Notes under the pieces: generated by a model
What the model was told of the DNA's origin: nothing
Databases searched by the model: none
What the model saw: the letters and a program-made list of their open reading frames with translations, nothing else
Shown: positions 41,282 through 48,846 of the stretch, in pieces
Layout: each line of letters starts with the position of its first letter
Position numbering within the stretch: the stretch's first letter is position 1
Made by a program: the position numbers and the translations under genes
Assembly (NCBI RefSeq): GCF_003426945.1
Contig: NZ_QURO01000003.1
Location: forward strand, 1-64,000
DNA length: 64,000 bases
Reading direction: 5' to 3'
Source: Thermus sediminis
GTDB taxonomy: Bacteria; Deinococcota; Deinococci; Deinococcales; Thermaceae

Positions 41282-43933
41282 TCACTCAGCGTAGAGTCGT
41301 CTTCGCATTTCCCTCAGAGACTGACCGAGTGACTCTTCACCGCCGAACCACCCGCTAATTTTTGCGGCACCGCCCCACTCTCGGAAAGGTGAGACACTGA
41401 AGATCTCCGGCTCCAGCTGCTCAATGCCGCCGATTCGGTATTTGTCGAGAAGCTCCAGGATGACCTTGCGAGCATCTTCCTTGTAAGCGGCAATGAAGGC
41501 TTGGTCACGGTTTCGGAACGCGGCAGCCCGCTCACTGCGGGTATGAACGGGACTGCCGAAAGCGAGGTGGCTGAGCAGGTCAAAAGCGTCCGCCTCCGGT
41601 TGTCCAAGCACTTCTGCAAGCACCTCGGGATGGATGCCAGAATCGCGCAGCTCCTGTAGGAAAGCCCGGCGGCGACTGCTATCTACCCAGATCTCCCGCA
41701 GGGCTGTACGGCTGTCGGCAGCCTGTAGGATGCAGCGTTTGGTGTAGTCGTAGTATTGCTCGAGCGTGAGCTGCTCACCCGTAGACTCGATCAGAAATAT
41801 CGCCTCATCGGCAATGCTCACCTCGAGCCCTTCCACCCGAATCTTTCCGCCCTTTTCCCTCGCAGGCTTGAGGCCTATGGCTTCCAGAATCGTCTGGTCT
41901 GCCACCGTTTCCACGCCGATAGTGCGGCTCACAAAGCCCGTGGCGCTCACTATGAGCTGGAGTTTGCCAGCGGGAAGTTGGTCAAAACGGAAATGGCCTT
42001 TCTCGTCAGTCAGGATTGGGCCTCGCTGGCTGTTGGGTCCGGTTCGAACGCTTACTCGTGCACCGACGATGGGCTCGTTTGTGTCGGCATGAAACACTAC
42101 TCCTTCTAAGACGGCAGTCTGTGGGCCCTGAGGCGGCTCTGGTGGCGCCAGAGGAGGACGATCCCATTCATCAAAGAGGCGGGTGGCGCCCGTGTAGTCA
42201 ATGATACGGAACCAGTACTTATCCGTAGCCGGGTCTATCCGGCTGCCCCGTCCAATGATCTGCTTGAAGAGGATCGGCGAAGAGAGGGTCTTCATGAATA
42301 CGATGTTCCGGCATGCGGGCACATCTACGCCGGTGGAGAGCAGCTCGGCGGTGGTGGCGACGACCGGCGCTGGCTTGCTAGAATCCGCAAATGCCTCCAA
42401 GGCCCTGCGACCTTCCTCACCTTCCTCTGAGACAATGGGCACAGCGTAGTTGGAAAGGCCTGTCTCCGGACCGAACTCATCCTGGAGGAGGCGGGCCACC
42501 AACCGCGCATGCTCCATGTCTACGCAGAAGACCATGGTCTTTTCCATCTTCCCAAATCGCCGCAGAAGTCCAGCAAGGTGCTTGACCATGGCGCGGGTCC
42601 GGTCAGGAAGGGTGATCTCTCTTTCGAACTGGGGTGTTGTGTAGACCTCGCGCGGTTCCACCTCTTCAGGGATAAAGACTTCCGCTCCCTGTTCTATGGC
42701 TTCCTGAAGATGCAAGCCACTTACATCCACAGTCGTTCGCACCCGATGCACTTTATAGGTGGCCAGGAAGCCGTCCTCGATCCCCTGCCCCAAGCTGTAT
42801 TGGTACGCTGGTGGCCTCCAAGTGCCCCGCTTTGGATTACCTGCGTCAATGGGAACCTCAGGTTCTTCAGCACAGAAGTAGGCATAGGTATCCACATTCT
42901 CATCCTGTCTGGGCGTAGCGGTCATGCCGAGGTGGATCGCGGATCCGAAGTGATCGAGGATCTCGCGCCAGGTACCAAAACCCGACCGGTGGCACTCGTC
43001 GACGATGACGAGGTCGAAGAAGTTCTGCGGAAACTTCTCAAAGAGGCGTTGCCCTTTCTCGTCAGGGCTCCAGAGGGTTTGGTAGATGCCAAAGTAGAGA
43101 TCCCGGGTCAGGTTCGGCGGGTGGCCCTCGATCTTGAAGCGGGGCTCGCTAGTGCCGTCGGCGAAAGGGGCGAAGGTGTTGTAGGCCTGGTCGCGGAGCA
43201 CTACACGGTCCGCTAGGAAGAGGATGCGACCCGGGCGCTCTGGGTGACGACGCTGCAGCCAGCCGGACTTGACGAGCTTCCACACGACTTGGAAGGCCAC
43301 AAAGGTCTTGCCTGTGCCCGTAGCCATGGTGAGGAGGACTCGCTTGCGCCCCAACATGAGACGTTTGACGACTTCGCGGATGGCGACCTCTTGGAAATAA
43401 AAGAGCTTCTTTCCACATTTGCTCTCGGGACAGTAGGGATGTAGCAGTGGATTTTCCCTCTCCGCTGTGCCGTATACGGCGGGGGTCTCAGCGACGCGGG
43501 GTGTATCCATTAGCCCCGCGTTCTGCAGCCATCGGTCCCACAATTCCTTAGGGCTTGGGAACCGCTCGATCTCCCGGCTTGAATTGGTGAAGAAATCGAA
43601 TTCGATGATTCGATGTCCGTTGGTGGCATAGGCGAAGGCGAGGCCCAGATCCCTGGCGTAACGCTTGGTCTGCTCGAGTCCCGCCTCCGCGGGCTCCGAC
43701 TCAGCCTTGGCCTCCACGACGGCGATCGGAAAGGCATCGGAGAGTCGAAGCAGGTAATCCACCTTGCGGGAGTCGCCCCTCCGAACGCGGTCGCCAACCA
43801 GGATTACCCGGCCCTGCGTGTACTGATGGTCTCGCTGATAGTAGTACTCCCGCCTGACCTGCGCATCGTTCCAGCCCGCATCTTTTAGCTTAGGATCAAT
43901 AAGGGTTGCTCTTGTGTCGGCCTCATTCCTCAT
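41282..43933 (-). CDS. hsdR: type I restriction endonuclease HsdR with an inserted Ig-like domain
   Basis: An 883-residue EcoEI-type R subunit. The nuclease is N-terminal: D59 and E74-A-K76 in KVDYLLRLSDAFPIAVVEAK. The helicase follows: ATGTGKT at 204-210, DECH at 312-315, TAT at 338-340, QIIGRGSR at 558-565. Residues about 607-690 (EGVVFHADTNEPIVGARVSV, then GHFRFDQLPAGKL) form a carboxypeptidase-regulatory/transthyretin-like beta-sandwich, unusual in HsdR. The C-terminal helical domain binds the methylase. First gene of the operon hsdR-hsdM-(RAYT)-hsdS. Promoter likely at 44142-44169. Confidence 0.9.
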   Translation of the reverse strand: MRNEADTRATLIDPKLKDAGWNDAQVRREYYYQRDHQYTQGRVILVGDRVRRGDSRKVDYLLRLSDAFPIAVVEAKAESEPAEAGLEQTKRYARDLGLAFAYATNGHRIIEFDFFTNSSREIERFPSPKELWDRWLQNAGLMDTPRVAETPAVYGTAERENPLLHPYCPESKCGKKLFYFQEVAIREVVKRLMLGRKRVLLTMATGTGKTFVAFQVVWKLVKSGWLQRRHPERPGRILFLADRVVLRDQAYNTFAPFADGTSEPRFKIEGHPPNLTRDLYFGIYQTLWSPDEKGQRLFEKFPQNFFDLVIVDECHRSGFGTWREILDHFGSAIHLGMTATPRQDENVDTYAYFCAEEPEVPIDAGNPKRGTWRPPAYQYSLGQGIEDGFLATYKVHRVRTTVDVSGLHLQEAIEQGAEVFIPEEVEPREVYTTPQFEREITLPDRTRAMVKHLAGLLRRFGKMEKTMVFCVDMEHARLVARLLQDEFGPETGLSNYAVPIVSEEGEEGRRALEAFADSSKPAPVVATTAELLSTGVDVPACRNIVFMKTLSSPILFKQIIGRGSRIDPATDKYWFRIIDYTGATRLFDEWDRPPLAPPEPPQGPQTAVLEGVVFHADTNEPIVGARVSVRTGPNSQRGPILTDEKGHFRFDQLPAGKLQLIVSATGFVSRTIGVETVADQTILEAIGLKPAREKGGKIRVEGLEVSIADEAIFLIESTGEQLTLEQYYDYTKRCILQAADSRTALREIWVDSSRRRAFLQELRDSGIHPEVLAEVLGQPEADAFDLLSHLAFGSPVHTRSERAAAFRNRDQAFIAAYKEDARKVILELLDKYRIGGIEQLEPEIFSVSPFREWGGAAKISGWFGGEESLGQSLREMRRRLYAE

Positions 43934-44141
43934 GCAGCGGTCTCCATGGACCAGTGGCTGTTACGAACTCGGTCGGTGACGTATTCGTCCTTCTGGAACA
44001 CGTCCTCTTCCGAGGCTTGTGTGCTATCGTGCGCCCTCCGTTCTCTGCTTCATGCCAGCGCTCCGGGGTGGGGGGGTGCCCGGCGGGTACGGCGCTGGGA
44101 CTTTGCTCGGGCAGTGATCAGGTCGTACCCGGCCTCACCAT

Positions 44142-44169
44142 GCTATAATGATCCTAACAGGCTTGTCAA
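44142..44169 (-). promoter_or_regulatory. sigma70-type promoter of the hsd operon
   Basis: On the minus strand TTGACA (44169-44164), 16-base spacer, TATAGC (44147-44142). On the plus strand the same DNA contains TGCTATAAT (44141-44149), an extended -10, so transcription could also start the other way. Confidence 0.6.
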
Positions 44170-44304
44170 TGCTGGTGGCTGCTGAGCTTCCCCCTCATGT
44201 TCCGACAAGCTGAGGCGGCAGCAAGCGGCACCGCCAGGTTTGCAAGGCTTCGCCCAAGGCCGCCCGCCATTGGGCCAGGGGAAAGCGGCCAGGCGCCTTC
44301 AAGA

Positions 44305-44334
44305 GGTTCATTTGGGGTAGGGGCCCCAAAGCGG
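44305..44334 (-). repeat. family A repeat beside an IS fragment
   Basis: Identical over 30 bases to the copy at 37081-37110, on the same strand, directly after transposase-like codons. Confidence 0.8.
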
Positions 44335-44564
44335 AGGAAAAGGCCAGAATAGTCCCGCCCCTTACGCCACCCGACCCCCCCTTTTTCCCGTTGCCACCTC
44401 CCCCGCATGACCTCCCCAATCACCCTCCCCAACGCATAGGCCAACGCCAAAAGCCGCAGCGTCTTATCGGCGCTCTCCTGCGTCTTGCGCATCAGGTGGA
44501 CCATCCCCAACCGGCGCTTCAGGTCCTGAAAGGCTTCCTCCATCTTCATCCGCTCCCGGTACAC
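44335..44564 (-). pseudogene. C-terminal fragment of an IS4-type transposase
   Basis: MYRERMKMEEAFQDLKRRLG and MRKTQESADKTLRLLALAYA resemble the C-terminal Y-x2-R-x3-E-x6-K region of IS4 transposases. No N-terminal part is present; the coding signal ends at the family A repeat. Confidence 0.6.
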
Positions 44565-44799
44565 CCCAAGGAGTTCCTCACAAGGGGGGTGGAGCTATGA
44601 GGTAGCACACAAAGGTATTACAGACTTCCAGAGCCACAGGCTCCGCGAGCGCGGATTCGGCCCAGGCCGGGGAGCGCCGCCGCAGGAATCCGCCGAGCGC
44701 GCTGGGGCGTTCGCTGGGGCTCGAGCGCGCAGGCGCAAAAGGGCGAACCCGGCGCTCCAGCCGGGGACCAGGAGTTTCCTAGGGCTAAAGGGAGGGCCC
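44565..44799. other. GC-rich gap with an IS-end-like sequence
   Basis: GAGGTAGCACACAAAGGTAT near 44590 resembles the target region of the IS982-type element. GCGGATTC and GAATCCGC (about 44651-44694) form an inverted repeat. No gene seen. Confidence 0.3.
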
Positions 44800-45018
44800 T
44801 CAGGCGGTCTTGGCCCGTAGGAGGGCGGGGCCCCTCAAGGGCTCCACCTCCTCCTCGGCGAGGTCCAGGAGGGCCAGGGTGTTCCCCTCATGGTCCACGA
44901 ACTCCACCATGTAGCCGCCCTTGGGGTAGACCAGGACCACGGTCCCCACATCCCCCGCCTCGAGGCCCCATTCCCTTTTGTCCCGCTTGAGGACCACCAG
45001 GTCGTGCTCTCGGATCAT
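44800..45018 (-). CDS. DUF4926 protein
   Basis: A 72-residue protein: MIREHDLVVLKRDKREWGLE, GDVGTVVLVY, GYMVEFVD and TLALLDLAEEEVEPL follow the DUF4926 pattern, a small beta-barrel-like fold. ATG 45018 overlaps the stop of the DUF6883 gene (ATGA). The two are often neighbours; the pairing resembles a toxin-antitoxin or toxin-immunity unit, but the role is not established. Confidence 0.75.
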   Translation of the reverse strand: MIREHDLVVLKRDKREWGLEAGDVGTVVLVYPKGGYMVEFVDHEGNTLALLDLAEEEVEPLRGPALLRAKTA

Positions 45019-45335
45019 CGCCCCCTCCACGGGTACGCCGTCACCAAACGGGCCACCTCTCCCTTAAGGTACCAGACGCTCTGGAGTAAGACCTCCTGCC
45101 TGGGCCCACGGAGGGAACCCCTAAGGACCAGGACGAGCCCCTGGCCCAGGTAGCCGGGCTGTCGGCTCACCTCCTGAGCCTCCTCGGCGTGCTGGAGCAA
45201 GGCAGCCTCCAACGCCTCCGGAGCCTGCGGGGAAAAACCCAAGGCCATAAAGAAGCGGGCCTTGCTACCCCCCTCGGGATGTTGGGGGTTGAGGAGATAG
45301 GCGACCAGCTTATCCCTGGGCACGAAGAAGCGCAC
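45015..45335 (-). CDS. DUF6883-like protein, partner of DUF4926
   Basis: A 106-residue protein starting MRFFVPRDKLVAYLLNPQHP and containing KARFFMALGFSPQAPEALEA, typical of DUF6883 proteins. It is followed by the coupled DUF4926 gene. Possible toxin-like partner; function unknown. No promoter is obvious in the preceding 300 bases. Confidence 0.65.
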   Translation of the reverse strand: MRFFVPRDKLVAYLLNPQHPEGGSKARFFMALGFSPQAPEALEAALLQHAEEAQEVSRQPGYLGQGLVLVLRGSLRGPRQEVLLQSVWYLKGEVARLVTAYPWRGR

Positions 45336-45632
45336 AGGGGAAGTCTACCAGCTCAAAACTTGCACTTATGCACCTTGAGAACAGTTATGCTCGGAGGACC
45401 ACTTGAAGGAGGCCTCCTGGTTCTCGTCCGATGGCGGGTGGCACGCGGATGGTCCGGTCCCTGCTCTCGGCCATTCTGGCCCAACTGCCAAGCCTCCTCC
45501 TCTGGAAATCCCTCAAGGCCCTTCTCCTTCTGTTCGTCCAGAGCCACGGCAAGGCCGGACCCCAGCGCAGCTAGACCAAGTCCCCCCGGCGGTGGGCCCA
45601 CGACCCCGGGCCATCCCTCAGGACCCCTCCCC
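45336..45632. other. gap between the recombinase and the DUF6883 gene
   Basis: A minus-strand frame (45353-45601) begins with a hydrophobic stretch and becomes Arg/Pro-rich. I do not consider it a supported gene. Confidence 0.3.
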
Positions 45633-46589
45633 CTACTCCCACCCCTGGGCCACCCGCTTGATGCCCACGAAGTAGGCCACCTTCTCCTTGGGGTAGCCCC
45701 TTTGGAGGAGCCTCCGCACCGCCCGGTAGCGGAGGGCGAGGGCCTTGTTCTCCACGTGGTCCAGCCCCGCGTGCTTGAAGAGGGAGCGCACCAGGGGGAC
45801 CAGGGCCCCCAGGCTCCAGGGCTTGCCCCGCTCCGGCCCCTCGGAGGTGCGGAGGAAGAGGTGGGGGTAGGGGATGGGGTGGAGGCTGGCCAGGTAGTCC
45901 CGCAAGGGGAGCCATTCCTCCAAGGCCTCCCGGGCCTCGGGGGAGAGGGGGACCTCCCGGGCCCGCCGGCCCCGGACGAGGAGGCTCTCCCCCCGGTAGT
46001 CCCGCCGCCAGAGGTCCATGGCCTCCCGGTAGTCCAGCCCCGTCTCCCCTATAAAGGGGATGAAGGCCTGGAGGAAGGGGCGGTGGTGGGCCACGGGGAA
46101 GGTGGGGATGGCCTCTAGGAGCCGCTCGTAGTCCTCCTCAGGGAGGGCGAGGTCGGTGCGGGTGGGCTCCCCGGGGCGGTCGGGCCACTCCAGGGCCTGG
46201 GGCCAGCCCACCCCGGCCCAGTCCAGGAAGCGGGCGAAGAGGCGGAGGGCGGCCACCACCCGGATGAGGCTCCGCTCCTGGTAGGGCCTGGGGGAGGGGG
46301 CAAGGGGGTTGCCCTTGGTGAGGAGCTCCCGGAGGAAGGCCTTCAGGTCCCCCGGCTCCAGCCTGGGCCACCGCCTCCCCTCCCGCTGGAGGTAGAAGAG
46401 GAAGGCCTCCACCAGGGCCCGGTCCGCATAATCCCCCTTCCGCCCCCGCCTCTTCACGAAGGCCTCCAGGCCCGCCAACAAGACCCCCCGGTCCCCCCGC
46501 TCCAGGGCCTCCCTCACCAGGGCCCTCCGCCCCTCGGGGTCGTCCCAGGGGTCCAGGCCCAGGCCTGCGGGCTTCCCAACTTCACCCAT
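45633..46589 (-). CDS. divergent tyrosine-recombinase-like protein
   Basis: A 318-residue protein with a SAM-like N-terminal core-binding domain (FLYFLQREGRRW region) and a C-terminal phage-integrase fold (PFIGETGLDYREAMDLWRRD and ALALRYRAVRRLLQRGYPKE). The expected catalytic set is incomplete: the first Arg aligns with Asp in GLDYRE, the HxLR box reads ALALRY, the GH motif reads GI, and the protein ends KRVAQGWE with no nucleophilic Tyr in place. It may be an inactive recombinase kept as a DNA-binding protein, or a truncated one. ATG 46589 is the likely start. Confidence 0.65.
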   Translation of the reverse strand: MGEVGKPAGLGLDPWDDPEGRRALVREALERGDRGVLLAGLEAFVKRRGRKGDYADRALVEAFLFYLQREGRRWPRLEPGDLKAFLRELLTKGNPLAPSPRPYQERSLIRVVAALRLFARFLDWAGVGWPQALEWPDRPGEPTRTDLALPEEDYERLLEAIPTFPVAHHRPFLQAFIPFIGETGLDYREAMDLWRRDYRGESLLVRGRRAREVPLSPEAREALEEWLPLRDYLASLHPIPYPHLFLRTSEGPERGKPWSLGALVPLVRSLFKHAGLDHVENKALALRYRAVRRLLQRGYPKEKVAYFVGIKRVAQGWE

Positions 46590-46785
46590 CGGCTTTCATT
46601 TTACCCCCCACCCCCCTCCGCCGTCCACCGCCCCGTAGCTAAGACTTTCCCCTCCCCCCTCCCCATGGAGTTTTCCCCTTCCCCATGCCCCTGCCCAGCC
46701 TTGTCCCATCCGTTGGGGATCGGAGGCAAGGGGTGGGGAGAGGGCAAAAGTGAAGAAGTGTGGTGATGTTGAAGAAGGGCGGTGC

Positions 46786-46828
46786 CCTAGATACAAAGCA
46801 GGGACCTTGGTAGGGGCTTGTATCTAGG
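46786..46828. repeat. 11-bp inverted repeat upstream of the recombinase gene
   Basis: CCTAGATACAA (46786-46796) and TTGTATCTAGG (46818-46828), 21 bases apart. Possible recombination or regulatory site; more AT-rich than its surroundings. Confidence 0.4.
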
Positions 46829-47054
46829 AAAACCAGGGGCTTGCCCCGCCCTTCTGGTCTAGGCCCCCGCTTGTGCTCGCCTCGGAAACCTCGCCCAAAC
46901 CCTCCCCGTGGCCGGGCCGGGGTGGGGGGGCCGTTTGGATGACCTCGTTCACCCCTTCCCACGACGGAGCGGAGCACCGGGGGGAGCGCCCGAAACGGGA
47001 AGCGGAACGGAGGGCATAAGGGCGGAATAGTAAGCGGTCGGCCCCCAGGGCCTC

Positions 47055-47082
47055 GGTCAGCCCCAGAGGGGCTACCTTGCGG
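47055..47082 (+). repeat. family B repeat
   Basis: GGTCAGCCCC-AGA-GGGGCTACC then TTGCGG. Confidence 0.65.
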
Positions 47083-47518
47083 CAGACTCCTGGGCTCCGG
47101 GGTGGGAGGGTGGGGGAGGCTGTGGCGGGCAGAATGGGGGAGGGGAGCAAGCACCTCGGCGGAAGGCAGGGCGAAACGGGACCCCGAACAAGGGGCGGAA
47201 CACTTGGATGGGGGAAGAGAACGGGAGCGGAACGGGGGACGGAACGGGAGGTGGAACGCCGGGTGGGACAGCGGAACAGGCGGAACGGGGAGCGGAACAA
47301 GAGTGGAAGCCTCGGCAGAAGGAGCGGAACAGGAGAGCGGAACGGGTGGGACGGGACCCGGAACACCCGGAACAAGGGGTGGAGCAAGGGGCGGAACCGG
47401 GGATGGAACAGGTGGAACAGGGGGCGGAACACTCAGAAGGGGAAGCGGAACACCGAAACGAGGAGCGGAACAGGAGTGGGACGCCCGGCGGAACACCCGG
47501 AAGGGGGAACGGAACAGC

Positions 47519-47547
47519 GGTTCATTTGGGGTGTGGGCCCAAAGCGG
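47519..47547 (-). repeat. family A repeat in the GGAAC tract
   Basis: On the minus strand CCGCTTTGGGCCCACACCCC then AAATGAACC; a slightly diverged, one-base-shorter copy. Confidence 0.7.
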
Positions 47548-47744
47548 TGGAACACCCGGCGAAGGGGTGGAACGAGGGGTGGAACAGCCGGTGGAACATC
47601 TTACCCAGGTTAGGGAGGCGGAACGGGCGGTCCACCTGGGGTGGGAGCCCTCGAGGGAAGCTTCCCGGTCAGCCTTAGGAGGTTCTCATGTGGAGGCGAG
47701 CCTCGCGGGTGAGTGCGGGGTCCTGGTGCATGAAGGGGGGTCTT

Positions 47745-47772
47745 GGTTAGCCCCAAGGGGGCTATCTTGCGG
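47745..47772 (+). repeat. family B repeat (second intergenic copy)
   Basis: GGTTAGCCCC-AAG-GGGGCTATC then TTGCGG; closest to the copy upstream of repA. Confidence 0.65.
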
Positions 47773-47835
47773 GGCAAAGCGGCAAATACCCCAGGGAGGT
47801 AAGGGGGGAGAAGGAGGGGGAGAATGGGGCTGGCA

Positions 47836-48052
47836 TTGACGCGAAGACGGCAAAGGGGGAAAAGATGAACATTCCGGGTTTCTATTTACACACTGACGCG
47901 TCATAGTAAAAAGGTTTCTTCTTGTCCTAGAGGGTATTCCTCCTGTGACGCTACTTGTCAATCTAGAATTTGCGCGTCAAGATGCGTCAATGCTACATTC
48001 AAAGTGGGTCTTGGACGGGAAAAGTCGTTTTTATATGACAGGTGCGCGTCAA
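47836..48052. promoter_or_regulatory. TGACGC/GCGTCA site array in AT-rich DNA
   Basis: Sites: 47836 TTGACGCG, 47894 TGACGCGTCA (perfect palindrome), 47946 TGACGC, 47974 GCGTCAA, 47984 GCGTCAA (exactly ten bases on), 48046 GCGTCAA, plus weaker TTGACGGG (48070) and TTGACACG (48080). The last strong site runs into the ATG of the small HTH gene at 48052. Looks like operators or iterons for that protein. Confidence 0.55.
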
Positions 48053-48303
48053 TGTGGTATCTTTCTGGTTTGACGGGCATTGACACGAGTGCACTGGCAA
48101 GGCTCCTCGGGGTGTCCCAGAGGGGGGTATACTGCTTGTTGGCAGCCTATGAGCGGCTTTATGGCAGACTTCCTCTTCTGAACAAGCGCAGGTGGATCCC
48201 TAGAGGAGGCTATAGCGGAAGAAGCTCATCTCCGACAACGGAGCTCGCCTCACGGGCTCCATCCGGGTCTTCCCCCGCCACGTCCAGCTCCATCGGAGGG
48301 TGA
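48052..48303 (+). CDS. small HTH-like protein, 3-prime part probably frameshifted
   Basis: MWYLSGLTGIDTSALARLLG and VSQRGVYCLLAAYERLYGRL form a convincing helix-turn-helix over the first 45 residues. After about residue 53 the frame becomes low-complexity; in another frame LEEAIAEEAHLRQ continues more naturally, so a frameshift near 48195 is likely. The upstream TGACGC array suggests it binds there. It may be a regulator or a lost replication gene. No ribosome site; an AT-rich region precedes it. Confidence 0.4.
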   Translation: MWYLSGLTGIDTSALARLLGVSQRGVYCLLAAYERLYGRLPLLNKRRWIPRGGYSGRSSSPTTELASRAPSGSSPATSSSIGG

Positions 48304-48432
48304 GGAGCAAAGAGACAACGGACAAGCTGAAGAGCCTTCTTTAGACCAAAAGGGCCCGCATCCTTTCCGCCATCGTCTCCACCGCCCCTATGTGAGCCTC
48401 ACCTACGAGGTGGAGCGCCCGGACCCATAGCC

Positions 48433-48452
48433 AAGGTAGGGGCTATCTTGCG
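48433..48452 (+). repeat. partial family B repeat
   Basis: AAGGTAGGGGCTATCTTGCG: the right half of family B. The surrounding 48304-48671 holds no supported gene. Confidence 0.4.
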
Positions 48453-48671
48453 AGCCTACCCCCGGCGCTGGTCGCAGGCCTCCGCTCCTCCGTCGGCCTC
48501 GCCCTGGGGACGAGGGCAGGGAAGGTTGTTCCACCAGGTGTTGTTCCGCCCCTCCGCCCTTTAGGAAAAGGGCGCTCAGGTTGATTGGCACCTAAGACGA
48601 GATCCCGATCGGCAGGAGTTGCCTATGGGAACGCCCGGGCGATATAGGAAAGTCAACCCAGGGGGATTGCT

Positions 48672-48797
48672 ATGGGAAACAACGTCAGCTTTAGCGACCA
48701 GGAGAAGTGGGAGAAGGGCGAGGAGACGCGCTACACCTCCTCCATCATCGCCAAGCAGGTTCTGGTGGGCGCAAGGAAAGCGGAGTCCCCCTTCTAG
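48672..48797 (+). CDS. 41-residue hypothetical protein before the AAA+ gene
   Basis: MGNNVSFSDQEKWEKGEETR, then YTSSIIAKQVLVGARKAESP and F. The sequence is well balanced, unlike chance frames here, with AGGGGGA seven bases before the ATG. It ends 49 bases before the AAA+ gene. Function unknown. Confidence 0.5.
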   Translation: MGNNVSFSDQEKWEKGEETRYTSSIIAKQVLVGARKAESPF

Positions 48798-48846
48798 GGG
48801 AGAGGAGGGCGGGGCCCTGGCGGGCCCTGCCCATTAGGCTAGAAGT

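Larger units (their letters stand above)
43934..44334. other. leader region of the restriction operon
   Basis: No gene supported. It holds the hsdR promoter and, at its far end, family A sequence beside an IS fragment. The low-complexity G-run near 44070 is unremarkable. Confidence 0.4.
46955..47640. repeat. GGAAC-rich low-complexity tract
   Basis: Dozens of GGAAC or GCGGAAC words occur at irregular spacing, densest from 47215 to 47630, with units like GGTGGAACAGGGGGCGGAAC. Both strands stay open by composition, giving proline-rich or Gly/Arg-rich frames that I do not regard as genes. Family B (47055) and family A (47519) copies are embedded in it. Confidence 0.7.

Noticed and set aside
42509-43216. 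235-codon plus-strand frame opposite hsdR
   Set aside because: Shadow of the helicase region of hsdR.
47077-47839. Long Gly/Thr/Arg-rich or Pro-rich proteins in the GGAAC tract
   Set aside because: All frames stay open because of the repeated words; no balanced composition, start site or homologous motif.
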